A stretch of DNA of 64,000 nucleotides from Osedax frankpressi (taxonomy: Eukaryota > Annelida > Polychaeta > Sabellida > Siboglinidae): positions 30,430,803-30,494,802 of the forward strand of contig OZ038314.1 of assembly GCA_964035775.1 (NCBI GenBank). The letters are read 5' to 3'. Made by a program: the position numbers and the translations under genes. Below are positions 56,701 through 60,238 of the stretch, piece after piece. The notes under the pieces were generated by a model. That model did no database searches, was not told the DNA's origin, and saw nothing but the letters and a program-made list of their open reading frames with translations. How positions within the stretch are numbered: position 1 is the stretch's first letter; each line of letters opens with the position of its first letter.

Positions 56701-56862
56701 AAAGAGATTGATTTACTTTCGCAGGTTGATGGATGTGATTCGAGTTATCCTTCAGTAAACACTTGTGTTCATTACTTGAAACTTCCGGAGTACTCGAGCG
56801 AAGAAATCCTCAGAGAAAGACTCTTAGCCGCGACTAAAGAGAAGGGATTCCATTTGAACTAG
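11761..56862 (+). CDS. HECTD1: HECTD1-type HECT E3 ubiquitin ligase, complete gene of about 63 coding exons
   Basis: The spliced model of 8,130 coding bases stays in frame from ATG 11761 to TAG 56860-56862, about 2,709 residues against about 2,610 in human HECTD1. Order of parts: armadillo-like N-terminus (1-335), ankyrin repeats (about 367-467), acidic linker, SUN-like galactose-binding fold (about 1180-1342), MIB/HERC2 domain (about 1370-1465, interrupted), Ser/Thr-rich region, very acidic stretch (about 1737-1816) and HECT domain (about 2140-2709) with the catalytic Cys in [11 protein letters not shown] (codon 56471-56473). HECT ligases accept ubiquitin from an E2 on this Cys and pass it to substrate. 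In mammals HECTD1 acts in neural-tube closure, cell migration and HSP90 handling. Every junction was placed by similarity plus phase. Uncertain junctions are exon 34 start, exons 42-43 and the exon 57 end. Exon groups are listed separately. Confidence 0.95.
13856..15216. mobile_element. Decayed TIR element with TA target site, Tc1/mariner-like size
   Basis: The left end GGGTGGATCACTTT (13856) and the reverse complement of the right end, GGGTGGATAACTTT (ending 15216), match at 13 of 14 bases. Each end is bordered by TA (13854-13855 and 15217-15218). Inside both ends a second inverted match occurs, TTGGCTCA (13893-13900) and TGAGCCAG (15183-15190). A third pair, AATTTCCAGGAA, sits near 14147 and in reverse near 14640. 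A 9-bp hairpin TATCTCAAC/GTTGAGATA (14405-14413, 14428-14436) lies near the middle. The length of 1.36 kb and TA borders fit Tc1/mariner, but the interior is extremely AT-rich and no transposase frame can be read. Confidence 0.55.
14863..14884. repeat. AT dinucleotide microsatellite
   Basis: An (AT)n run of about 11 repeats, inside the TIR element of HECTD1 intron 2. Confidence 0.9.
15467..15666 (+). repeat. CTACCCAT / CTCTACT array in HECTD1 intron 2
   Basis: Degenerate array of short pyrimidine-rich words (CTACCCATCA, CTCTACTGTACC, CTCTACT). The three overlapping open frames rich in P, T, S and L are readings of it and are not genes. Confidence 0.85.
16839..16895 (+). pseudogene. Basic coding-like start inside the TTAA element
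   Basis: ATG at 16839 opens a run of basic codons ([18 protein letters not shown]) with much higher GC than its surroundings, then a GTATAT donor-like site and a TA repeat. Basic N-termini like this are common in transposases. The fragment is probably a transposase remnant carried by the element; no family is assigned. Confidence 0.3.
16894..16927. repeat. TA dinucleotide microsatellite
   Basis: A (TA)n run of about 16 repeats inside the TTAA element. Confidence 0.9.
18123..19006 (+). repeat. 10-bp array CAAACACACC in HECTD1 intron 3
   Basis: About 88 copies of CAAACACACC. Two blocks of the variant CCAACACACC (about 18210-18298 and 18412-18520) and a short CAAATACACC block (about 18712-18748) are homogenised internally. 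Because 10 is not a multiple of 3 and the unit has no stop in reverse, all three - strand frames stay open for about 290 codons ([10 protein letters not shown]); these are not proteins. The + strand has no AG across the array. Confidence 0.97.
19007..19212 (+). repeat. 10-bp array ACCCCTATAT / ACCCCTATAC
   Basis: A second 10-bp array directly follows the first and runs up to the exon 4 acceptor (ATCTCACCAG, 19213-19222). It is probably a diverged descendant of the same unit. Confidence 0.95.
19223..22138 (+). CDS. HECTD1: HECTD1 exons 4-8: N-terminal armadillo-like region
   Basis: Exons are 19223-19317, 19706-19810, 20576-20698, 21188-21344 and 21985-22138. Landmarks matching human HECTD1 are [42 protein letters not shown] and [20 protein letters not shown] with RRGIDPAPL, and [16 protein letters not shown] ending in GDER. 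Phases join cleanly (1,0,0,0,1,2). The exon 7 acceptor GCGTTGGTAG|GTTGG sits directly at the end of a 30-bp array. Each intron between these exons carries its own tandem array. This region forms the helical N-terminal platform before the ankyrin repeats; its partner is not evident from sequence. Confidence 0.93.
19349..19622 (+). repeat. 34-bp array in HECTD1 intron 4
   Basis: About eight copies of a unit containing GGTCAGATATAATTAATC and TATAACATTGTATC, starting about 30 bases after the exon 4 donor GTTAGA. Confidence 0.93.
19940..20550 (+). repeat. ACTAAC-rich array in HECTD1 intron 5
   Basis: Irregular array of 12-, 15- and 18-base words built on ACTACTAACC, CATACCCCC and ACTATATAAAC. It contains dozens of exact TACTAAC or ACTAAC words and no AG. 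It ends just before the exon 6 acceptor CCCCATCAG at 20567-20575. The 286-codon TTNHTPTTN open frame is the array read in one frame and then exon 6, so only its end is coding. Confidence 0.95.
20737..21172 (+). repeat. 30-bp array in HECTD1 intron 6
   Basis: About 14.5 copies of a 30-bp unit (AGAACTACAGTAAACC, then CCACTCCTTTACT). The period is a multiple of 3, so several frames on both strands stay open ([10 protein letters not shown] and similar); these are not genes. Each unit carries CTACAG, an acceptor-like word, immediately upstream of exon 7. Confidence 0.96.
21837..21972 (+). repeat. Degenerate TTATTAAGCYCCACT repeat in HECTD1 intron 7
   Basis: Six or seven imperfect copies of about 20 bp (CTTATTAAGCCCCACT), ending just before the exon 8 acceptor TGCCTCTAG. 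21345-21836 upstream is unique, CT-rich intron with nothing recognised. Confidence 0.75.
22335..22582 (+). repeat. 18-bp array TTTAGCAAAGGTTATGTG in HECTD1 intron 8
   Basis: About 14 copies on the donor side of intron 8. A stray partial copy (CAAAGTTATAGGTTTAGCA) lies 2.4 kb downstream near 24809. The LAKVMC and TFAKHI open frames are its translations. Confidence 0.95.
22583..25012 (+). other. Rest of HECTD1 intron 8
   Basis: AT-rich; nothing coding recognised. 24110-24330 is G-rich on the + strand. An 11-bp perfect inverted repeat CTATACTAATG / CATTAGTATAG lies at 24837-24847 and 24865-24875. Confidence 0.6.
25013..27036 (+). CDS. HECTD1: HECTD1 exons 9-14: linker and ankyrin repeats
   Basis: Exons are 25013-25068, 25151-25189, 25369-25461, 25934-26010, 26219-26317 and 26910-27036. 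Exon 9 reads [19 protein letters not shown] (human [19 protein letters not shown]). Exons 11-14 encode the ankyrin block: [37 protein letters not shown] with [12 protein letters not shown], and [20 protein letters not shown] with DKARERG. These are near-identical to the human repeats (residues about 367-467 of the model). Exon 10 is only 39 bases. Ankyrin repeats in this ligase are protein-binding surfaces. All phases agree (1,1,1,0,0,1). Confidence 0.95.
25888..25929 (+). repeat. CCCCCACCCA tract at the exon 12 acceptor
   Basis: A short C-rich array, CCCACCCACCCCCACTCACC, ending in CCCCCACTGCAG|, forms the pyrimidine tract of the exon 12 acceptor. Confidence 0.85.
27064..27712 (+). repeat. 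12-bp array AATATATAATAC in HECTD1 intron 14
   Basis: About 54 copies of AATATATAATAC with AATATATAATAT variants, starting about 27 bases after the exon 14 donor. The three long - strand frames ([26 protein letters not shown]) are its translations and have no coding value. Confidence 0.97.
28146..28475 (+). CDS. HECTD1: HECTD1 exon 15: acidic and Pro/Ser-rich linker
   Basis: A single 330-base exon (residues about 467-577) between the ankyrin repeats and the next conserved block. It starts [20 protein letters not shown] and ends with a three-fold (A/T)PTSPP repeat and IDIKLLSG before donor GTTAGT. It is GC-rich compared with the introns, so it stands out as coding. The human counterpart here is a Lys/Glu-rich linker, so only the acidic character is conserved. 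It is probably disordered. Confidence 0.88.
28488..28864 (+). repeat. 60-bp array in HECTD1 intron 15
   Basis: Six nearly perfect copies plus a partial copy of a 60-bp unit containing CACATTCATTATCTATTTC and CTACCTCCGAGGTCC, starting 12 bases after the donor GTTAGT of exon 15 and ending about 40 bases before exon 16. Very low divergence suggests recent expansion. The + strand open frame [11 protein letters not shown] is its translation. Confidence 0.97.
28905..32136 (+). CDS. HECTD1: HECTD1 exons 16-22: middle conserved region
   Basis: Exons are 28905-29031, 29769-29904, 30215-30352, 30475-30602, 30768-30925, 31226-31401 and 31969-32136. Matches to human HECTD1 are [16 protein letters not shown] (human TMLPSIRKASLALIRKM), [10 protein letters not shown] with [40 protein letters not shown] with [29 protein letters not shown], and [15 protein letters not shown] with [11 protein letters not shown]. 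The RK codon is split across introns 16/17 and the W of HEW across introns 19/20, which fixes those junctions. Residues about 577-921 of the model. This block is specific to HECTD1, and its fold is not obvious from the sequence. Confidence 0.94.
29048..29766 (+). repeat. CCTCCCT-type array in HECTD1 intron 16
   Basis: Array of CCCTCCCTGCCT, CTTACCCCACTCTATCC and related pyrimidine words right up to the exon 17 acceptor CCCTCAG. It is almost free of AG. The long LPPSLPP and YPSPP frames are its translations. Confidence 0.93.
29905..30137 (+). repeat. GTTAGTG array starting at the exon 17 donor
   Basis: The array begins with the donor itself: GTTAGTGTCACCTGTCACAT, then alternating 20-bp and 13-bp (GTTAGTGTAACAT) units, about 17 copies in all. 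Each unit repeats the GTTAGT donor word. Confidence 0.95.
30636..30668 (+). repeat. GGTTAGT array in HECTD1 intron 19
   Basis: Five direct copies of GGTTAGT(G) 34 bases after the exon 19 donor, which itself reads G|GTTAGT. Confidence 0.9.
31635..31954 (+). repeat. 32-bp array in HECTD1 intron 21
   Basis: Ten copies of a 32-bp unit (CTAGATCTCACTATATCC, TTCTCACCGTATAC) ending 14 bases before exon 22, acceptor CTCCCTACAG. Confidence 0.95.
32205..34170 (+). repeat. 2 kb 12-bp array ACACACTACCCT in HECTD1 intron 22
   Basis: About 160 copies of ACACACTACCCT with CTCCCCTA, CTCTACTA, CTAACCTA and CATACACTA variants arranged in larger blocks. The period is a multiple of 3, so long CRVVCRVV frames open on the - strand; they are not genes. 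The array has essentially no AG on the + strand. Confidence 0.97.
34293..37174 (+). CDS. HECTD1: HECTD1 exons 23-28
   Basis: Exons are 34293-34374, 34612-34658, 34887-35036, 35302-35399, 36281-36392 and 37037-37174. Readings are [14 protein letters not shown] with [10 protein letters not shown] (human VRTMARDLYDDHF, MPRGVVVTL), [13 protein letters not shown] with [40 protein letters not shown] (human VALIRKLIAVLESIERL), and [12 protein letters not shown] with [15 protein letters not shown] (human TALIDRTGRMLKMEP). Exon 24 is only 47 bases and is divergent; it is supported by phase and splice sites more than by similarity. Model residues about 921-1130. Confidence 0.9.
35400..36280 (+). other. 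HECTD1 intron 26 with ATATTAATATCT array
   Basis: AT-rich intron. 35591-35705 is a 12-bp ATATTAATATCT array that is largely self-complementary. The remainder shows nothing recognisable. Confidence 0.8.
36393..36480 (+). repeat. G-rich donor-proximal tract with a 12-G run
   Basis: Directly after the exon 27 donor GTGAGT there is GGG, GGGGGG, then an unbroken run of 12 G (36415-36426), then GGGG and GGG within about 70 bases. This has quadruplex-forming potential in the transcribed strand. The rest of the intron to 37036 is purine-rich unique sequence. Confidence 0.85.
37175..38335 (+). other. HECTD1 intron 28, AT-rich
   Basis: No array, mobile element or coding patch recognised. The acceptor is CTGCTACCAG. 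Confidence 0.6.
38336..40188 (+). CDS. HECTD1: HECTD1 exons 29-33: SUN-like galactose-binding domain
   Basis: Exons are 38336-38481, 38971-39114, 39334-39414, 39830-39928 and 40022-40188. Readings are [15 protein letters not shown] with FYYIGTNG (human QWYDFDRSSFVF, IYWIGTNA), [18 protein letters not shown] with [43 protein letters not shown] with EPGSTATWP, and [13 protein letters not shown]. This is the SAD1/UNC-like (F5/8-type beta-sandwich) domain of HECTD1, model residues about 1180-1342. Split codons at four consecutive junctions (R, R, K, G) confirm the splice sites. The exon 33 donor GTAAGT is one of the few canonical ones. Confidence 0.96.
38509..38793 (+). repeat. 18-bp array GTATAGAATGTATGAGGT in HECTD1 intron 29
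   Basis: About 16 copies, purine/GT-rich, starting about 27 bases after the exon 29 donor GTTATA. The YRMYEV and CIECMR frames are its translations. Confidence 0.96.
39119..39311 (+). repeat. CTCCT pentamer array in HECTD1 intron 30
   Basis: A (CTCCT)n array with CTATC variants fills almost the whole intron between exons 30 and 31. Confidence 0.95.
40189..40538 (+). repeat. 14-bp array GTGGTCATTATTGG starting at the exon 33 donor
   Basis: About 25 copies. The first unit begins at the donor itself (GTAAGTGGTCATTATTGG). The array fills the intron up to the exon 34 acceptor region. The [13 protein letters not shown] frames are its translations. Confidence 0.97.
40623..41622 (+). CDS. HECTD1: HECTD1 exons 34-36: MIB/HERC2 domain and start of Ser/Thr-rich region
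   Basis: Exons are 40623-40760, 40959-41057 and 41215-41622. Exon 34 reads [11 protein letters not shown] and [15 protein letters not shown] (human ARVIRGLDWKWRDQD). Exon 36 starts [19 protein letters not shown] and [13 protein letters not shown] (human GTVTGELHNGWIDVTWDAG, SYRMGAEGKFDL). Together they form the MIB/HERC2 domain, a peptide-binding fold. Exon 35 (99 bases, phase 1 on both sides) puts a 33-residue Ser/Ala-rich insert in the middle of the domain and can be skipped without frame change. An earlier in-frame acceptor at 40559 would add 21 residues to exon 34; similarity favours 40623. The rest of exon 36 is a disordered Pro/Ser/Thr-rich stretch. Confidence 0.92.
41944..43317 (+). 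repeat. 50/58-bp array of acceptor and exon-start copies in HECTD1 intron 36
   Basis: About 25 copies in two sizes: 50 bp, and 58 bp with an extra TTAATACC. Each has CCTTAACCC, TTACCTTACTCTGCCAG and CTAATAACCTAGCT. The last copy runs straight into exon 37. The junction CTCTGCCAG|CTAATAACCTAGCT is the real acceptor and exon start, and similarity to the long unit continues about 36 bases into coding sequence. The upstream part of the intron (41623-41943) is CT-rich unique DNA. Confidence 0.96.
43318..44955 (+). CDS. HECTD1: HECTD1 exons 37-40: Ser/Thr-rich disordered region
   Basis: Exons are 43318-43413, 44137-44412, 44624-44695 and 44864-44955. Conserved islands are [11 protein letters not shown] (human SSSASVPNLSSRE), [10 protein letters not shown] with ALSNDSS (human FVRRVANIARTN, NLSRSSSD), LSASFPSLN (human GAQSFPNLT) and [13 protein letters not shown] (human VLSVGQSLSNTL). 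The exon 37 start may be 43318 or 43330, because both AGs keep phase 1. Its end at 43413 (donor GTATTC) is required by phase; GTTAGT four bases earlier looks stronger but would put exon 38 in a different open frame lacking the conserved islands. Model residues about 1557-1736. Confidence 0.78.
43430..44037 (+). repeat. 18-bp array GTACAGTGTACAAGAGAT in HECTD1 intron 37
   Basis: About 34 copies beginning 17 bases after the proposed exon 37 donor. The period is a multiple of 3 and all frames stay open on both strands (VQCTRD, YTVHLL, MYSVQE). These are array translations; the core TGTACA is palindromic. Confidence 0.96.
45038..46368 (+). CDS. HECTD1: HECTD1 exons 41-44: acidic stretch and following conserved segment
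   Basis: Exons are 45038-45277, 45457-45548, 45790-45880 and 46252-46368. Exon 41 reads [15 protein letters not shown] (human LYDFLDSCRASTLLAEL), then about 60 mostly Asp/Glu residues. Exon 43 reads [20 protein letters not shown] with [10 protein letters not shown] (human [27 protein letters not shown]). Exon 44 reads [11 protein letters not shown] with [12 protein letters not shown] (human LEIPPPGTPHSE). Joining of exons 42 and 43 is uncertain. The model uses donor GTTCCG at 45549 and acceptor GTATCAG at 45783-45789. A further small exon at 45593 (acceptor TTCTTTCAG) with a shortened exon 42 (end 45528) is possible. Acidic tracts like this are typical of the family upstream of the HECT domain. 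Confidence 0.85.
46369..48893 (+). other. HECTD1 intron 44, 2.5 kb, AT-rich with a transposase fragment
   Basis: Long AT-rich intron. Apart from the - strand transposase fragment at 47421-47642, nothing is recognised. Two similar words (AAGGGGATCTCA near 46575 and AAGGGGGATTTCA near 48051) occur in the same orientation and were not accepted as element ends. Confidence 0.6.
47421..47642 (-). pseudogene. Mutator-like transposase (PF20700-type) fragment
   Basis: Read on the - strand, a single open stretch contains [27 protein letters not shown] and [17 protein letters not shown]. The pattern 'A-I/V-W-x-x-x-H-x-x-S-T-D-x-x-P-x-H-x-x-C' followed by an H-x-x-x-x-P/G-x-x-I segment is what I remember from the conserved core of Mutator-like transposases common in arthropod, cnidarian and other invertebrate genomes. 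Only about 70 codons remain, without start or end. It lies inside HECTD1 intron 44, antisense to the gene. It is a relic of a plain DNA transposon; the family name is from memory, not from a search. Confidence 0.5.
48894..51350 (+). CDS. HECTD1: HECTD1 exons 45-50: region before the HECT domain
   Basis: Exons are 48894-49030, 49417-49468, 49823-49991, 50389-50471, 51020-51147 and 51287-51350. Readings are [20 protein letters not shown] (human LPLTNFRSTIFYYVQKL), [30 protein letters not shown] (human VEDVLQLLRILYIVAS), [20 protein letters not shown] (human [20 protein letters not shown]), [19 protein letters not shown] with [10 protein letters not shown] (human DWCEQLTSKCPFLIPFETR, CTAFGASR), and LLWLQGKRE. 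Exon 46 could end at 49453 instead (GTAAAA donor). The protein is shorter here than in human: a SAM-like segment present in human between exons 46 and 47 is largely missing. Confidence 0.9.
49031..49152 (+). repeat. 17-bp array AGTACAATACTACTCTA starting at the exon 45 donor
   Basis: The first unit is the donor itself (GTAAGTACAATACTACTC). About seven copies follow directly. Confidence 0.93.
50037..50325 (+). repeat. 13-bp array ACAACCCCTACCT in HECTD1 intron 47
   Basis: About 22 copies with ACACCTCCTACCT variants, 45 bases after the exon 47 donor GTTAGT. It is AG-free on the + strand. The [13 protein letters not shown] frame is its translation. Confidence 0.95.
50472..51019 (+). other. HECTD1 intron 48, unique
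   Basis: 548 bases of unique A/T/C-rich sequence with a weak TCCACNCCTAGGA(N)CACTAA motif repeated three times near its 3' end, the last copy providing the acceptor CACACCTAG. Confidence 0.6.
51413..53983 (+). CDS. HECTD1: HECTD1 exons 51-58: HECT domain N-lobe
   Basis: Exons are 51413-51556, 51654-51791, 52515-52667, 52801-52882, 53027-53110, 53414-53562, 53649-53845 (or 53797) and 53877-53983. Readings are [39 protein letters not shown] with [71 protein letters not shown], and [19 protein letters not shown]. These are classic N-lobe motifs, which bind the E2. Exons 55-57 encode a poorly conserved insert, as in human HECTD1. The exon 57 end is ambiguous: GTAGCT at 53846 leaves a 31-base intron, while GTTCAT at 53798 leaves 79 bases, and both keep phase 2. 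Confidence 0.94.
51570..51621 (+). repeat. CCCT/CT microsatellite in HECTD1 intron 51
   Basis: CCCTCCCTCACTCC then (TC)n then CCCTCCCTC, forming most of a 97-base intron. Confidence 0.9.
51792..52514 (+). other. HECTD1 intron 52, AT-rich
   Basis: AT-rich. 51945-52100 is a degenerate ATTAATATAGATTAAATAA repeat; otherwise nothing seen. Confidence 0.65.
54055..55242 (+). repeat. 1.2 kb 12-bp array CTCCACTAGACT in HECTD1 intron 58
   Basis: About 99 copies of CTCCACTAGACT and CTCCACTTGACT. The period is a multiple of 3, so long open frames exist on both strands ([24 protein letters not shown]). None joins exon 58 in frame without a stop, so they are taken as array translations. Confidence 0.97.
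55423..56862 (+). CDS. HECTD1: HECTD1 exons 59-63: HECT C-lobe, catalytic cysteine and stop
   Basis: Exons are 55423-55589, 55675-55768, 55925-56075, 56389-56533 and 56725-56862. Readings are [39 protein letters not shown] with [26 protein letters not shown] with [18 protein letters not shown] with [18 protein letters not shown] and [11 protein letters not shown], then [36 protein letters not shown] and KEKGFHLN before TAG. The catalytic Cys is the C of [11 protein letters not shown], codon 56471-56473, about residue 2644 of the model. The end of the protein is almost identical to human (LLAATMEKGFHLN). The TVVRK motif, the YLKLPEYSS segment and the active-site loop are intact, so the ligase should be active. 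Confidence 0.97.
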
Positions 56863-57202
56863 TCCTATCCCCATGCTGGTGCCCCTCACTCTTTAATATC
56901 TCCCTCCAACCCCATGTCATCCCTAAATTTCATACTATTTTAATAGATTCCTTTGAATTGAGATTATCAAATCATGACTAATAACAATATTCTAGCGACT
57001 ACATTTTTAACCAATAATTAAATATACTAGCCACTCCCATTCACCTTTGACCTCATCCGACATAAAGATCTTAGTTTCGCTTTAAAAGCATGCTATCTTT
57101 GTTGATTGTATTATTTAATTAACTTTAAAGCACCATTGTTTCTTAATAATGTAATCAGAATTCTAATATTTATGATCTTATATCTCATCAACACATTTTA
57201 TA

Positions 57203-57208
57203 AATAAA
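57203..57208 (+). terminator. Candidate HECTD1 polyadenylation signal
   Basis: AATAAA 341 bases after the stop, with a second copy at 57263. In such AT-rich DNA this is weak evidence. Confidence 0.3.
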
Positions 57209-58181
57209 ATTAAAATATCATTCTGTTTTTATTTTATATATTGATTAACATTTTATATTAATAATAAAATGCACTAATATGTACTTTGTCATGAACTCGC
57301 ATGTAGTTTTTAATTTATGGAAATATATAGTTTTGTATTTATTTATATAAATAATATCTAATTATAATTAATAGTTAACCTAATTATAATTTTAATATTC
57401 ACTAATAGAAATTATAATATTATTTAAATTAAACTTTATTAAAAACTATTTCAATTTGATTATCACTATTCCACAAGCAGTGTCGAAAATATTGAAACAT
57501 ATTTTTCATACTTATATTACACTTCTAAACATACTTATACTACATATCGACGACACAAGAAAACATATTTAATAAATTAACTACAATTATTTATCATTTT
57601 ATATAGATTGTGAATTATATTTAAATATATATAAAATGTATGATATATAATATAATACTTAATATGTAAAACCATCGATTTAGTAAACTAGTCAATTAAC
57701 TACTCTTACATTCGATAATTTATGACATATATTACTTTGGAAATTTACTATTCAATATTCTACTCATATTAAATACATTTTAAATCAAAAAAATAATTAT
57801 ATGTATTCGGTACAGTATATAAATAACTATTTTATTAAATTAATTATTTATAATATTAAATGTAATTATTTATAATAGGATCAAAAGTATACAATAATAT
57901 GTGTGTTACTGGGGACACCCAGTAGCCGAGTAATTGACAGCATGAATATTGAAATTAGAATTTATTTTATTAAGCATAGGTTAAGTACATCTTAGTTTAA
58001 CCTTTAAAAATTACAAATTAATTATACGCATATTATTACATCGTCATAAAGTAATTTCATTAACTTTCAAGATAATTTTTATTGTAGTTTTTGAATGTTG
58101 AAATAACCTCGCAGTAAATGATATTTGTAAAATTGCCATATTTCTATTTACCGAAAATATAAATCTATGCAAATTGCACAC

Positions 58182-58282
58182 GACAATAGTCTGTGAACCT
58201 TACTACGTTGTACTACAAATAATTTTACAAACATTAAATTATATGTAAACAATGTAGCACAGTTCACAGCCTGACTATAGTC
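58182..58282. repeat. Imperfect inverted repeat, about 36-bp arms
   Basis: The left arm GACAATAGTC..TGTGAAC (58182-58217) pairs with the reverse complement of 58244-58282, GACTATAGTC..TGTGAAC, at roughly three quarters of positions with a 3-base gap. No flanking duplication was found. It could be a small foldback element. Confidence 0.45.
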
Positions 58283-59484
58283 AATGTCATTACATTCCAC
58301 GCGATCGTTCGAATATAAATAACTATGACTAAATACGCTAATAATTAATTCTAATACTTTAAAACACAACTTCGAAATCACCGTATATATGTTGAAAAAA
58401 ACATTTTAAAAAAGAATATATTTATTATTTTTTAATTCTGTAATTTTTTAAAATATATATTTAATACGTTATTTTTTCAAATTTCGTAATAACTATATCT
58501 TATATTTTTTTCCTAAAATACCAGCTATTTTATTGTATGTTTTATGTCTGGTGATCCTATATAAAGATTCTATATAAATATAGATAAGTGAATATTAAAT
58601 TAAATAATTATATGTATAAATATAAATAATATATATATAAAAATTAATACATTAATTAATATATATATTATTTATGTATTATTTTAAGTATTATATAATG
58701 CTGAATATGAATGTGAATATTTCAATAAACTTTTTAAAATATATTAAAATAAAAAGTATATTTTCTTACATTTCCAGAATTGTTAAGCTAATACAATACA
58801 ATATAATATTCAATACAATACAATATTCAACTGGGTTATACACTAATTTGTATTACTTAACATGTTATCATATATTGTATAAATATATATTTTGTGAGAA
58901 TTTAGATTTTTATAATAATATGTATATTTATAGTATTCTAAATTTTGATTAATAATTCTTGATGTCAATTACTATTTGGACCAATTATTCCGGAACTATT
59001 AAATACAATTTTGAATTTTTTCTTATAAATATTTTACAAAAATATAACAAACTATTGCAGAAAATAATGATTCTGGATATTCTAAAATTGGAAAGAATTG
59101 CACAAATAGATTATTGCTGTGTAAAAACTCTCTTAGGGCATTTTTACATGGTAGTAATAATAAATCATTACAGATGTTTATTCAAGATTATTATCGTATT
59201 GCTATTATACATTAATTTATACATTAATTGCTATTAGTAATAATTATTACAATTTTCAGTAAATTATAGACATAAGTTGTTATAATAATAATGGTGTTAT
59301 ACATTATGCATTATATAATATTTTAATATTTGTTATATAATATAATATCATATATTTCTTGTAAAAATTATAAAAATGAACTATTAATAACTATTAATTA
59401 TGAATACATTTATATGTTTAATTAATAAGCAGCCATAATAACAATGTTGATGTTATATTTAACTGATATTCATGTTTTTTATTA

Positions 59485-60238
59485 TTAAACATATCTAAAT
59501 GTCCATAACTTTAGGGCTTCAAAAGTTTGTTTAGATTCTTTATAAGTTGATGCACAAATATCTCCCATCCACCTTTGAAATTTATTTTCATCTTCTCCCA
59601 ATACCAAATACATTCCGAGTATATGTTTAGCCTATGCATAATATACATTATAGTAAAATGCAGTTATGTTTATAATATAGATTACATATAATTCATAAAT
59701 AGTGTATAAATCTATATACTATTTATATTTTATTATATAACAGTTCAAAATTATAACTGATTAAACACATATTTATTTTGTTATTGACTGCAATAATTCT
59801 AGATAAATCTAATAATTATATCACTTCTCATATATTATCTATAATTCCCATATACTAAATATAATTGTGATATTATGATTTATGATAAATATATCAGCTC
59901 TAGGGTACTATAACATTTATATATATATAATCTATTTATACTATATACACTTATATGTATAAGGTCATGGTGATATTCAGTATGGAGTACGAAAGAAAAT
60001 AAATTTTAAAATATAATATTGGAGATTATATATATATATATATACTTTATACTATTTTAGTTTCATTTACATTCTACTGTATACATGGTATTACGCTATA
60101 TAAATATTACCATTTTAAAACCCATTGTTTGCAATCTCTTTTCCAGTTCCAAATCTATTCCTGGAATATGTGAAGGAGGTTTATCAGCCATTATGCTAGA
60201 AGTGAAATTATCTTGCATTTCTTCTAAAGTTTCTTCAT
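59485..60238 (-). CDS. Divergent barrier-to-autointegration factor (BAF/BANF1-like), two exons
   Basis: On the - strand, exons run 60238-60111 (acceptor AAACAG, donor GTAATA) and 59631-59485 (acceptor GCATAG, stop TAA). The reading is MQDNFTSSIMADKPPSHI, then PGIDLELEKRLQTMGF, then KMAKHILGMYLVLGEDENKF, then QRWMGDICAS. Human BANF1 has [53 protein letters not shown] and REWLKDTCGA. The helix-hairpin-helix motif (GID...LEKRLQTMGF) and the FQRW core are kept; the last 20 residues are divergent and end LKLWTFRYV. BAF is an 89-residue dimer that bridges DNA and binds LEM proteins and lamins at the nuclear envelope. The start may be ATG 60218-60216, or lie in an upstream exon, since the exon opens at an acceptor with phase 1. 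AATAAA overlaps the stop region. Divergence suggests a paralog. Confidence 0.82.

Larger units (their letters stand above)
56863..59484. other. Convergent intergenic region between HECTD1 and the BAF-like gene
   Basis: AT-rich. Candidate HECTD1 poly(A) signals AATAAA lie at 57203-57208 and 57263-57268. A 6-bp hairpin ACTGGG/CCCAGT lies at 57908-57923 and an imperfect inverted repeat at 58182-58282. No gene was recognised; the open frames at 58674-59237 are I/Y/N-rich and lack domains. Confidence 0.55.

Noticed and set aside
58674-59237. Two 92-codon + strand open frames near the BAF-like gene
   Set aside because: Composition is dominated by I, Y, N, L and K, with no recognisable domain; likely chance in AT-rich DNA.
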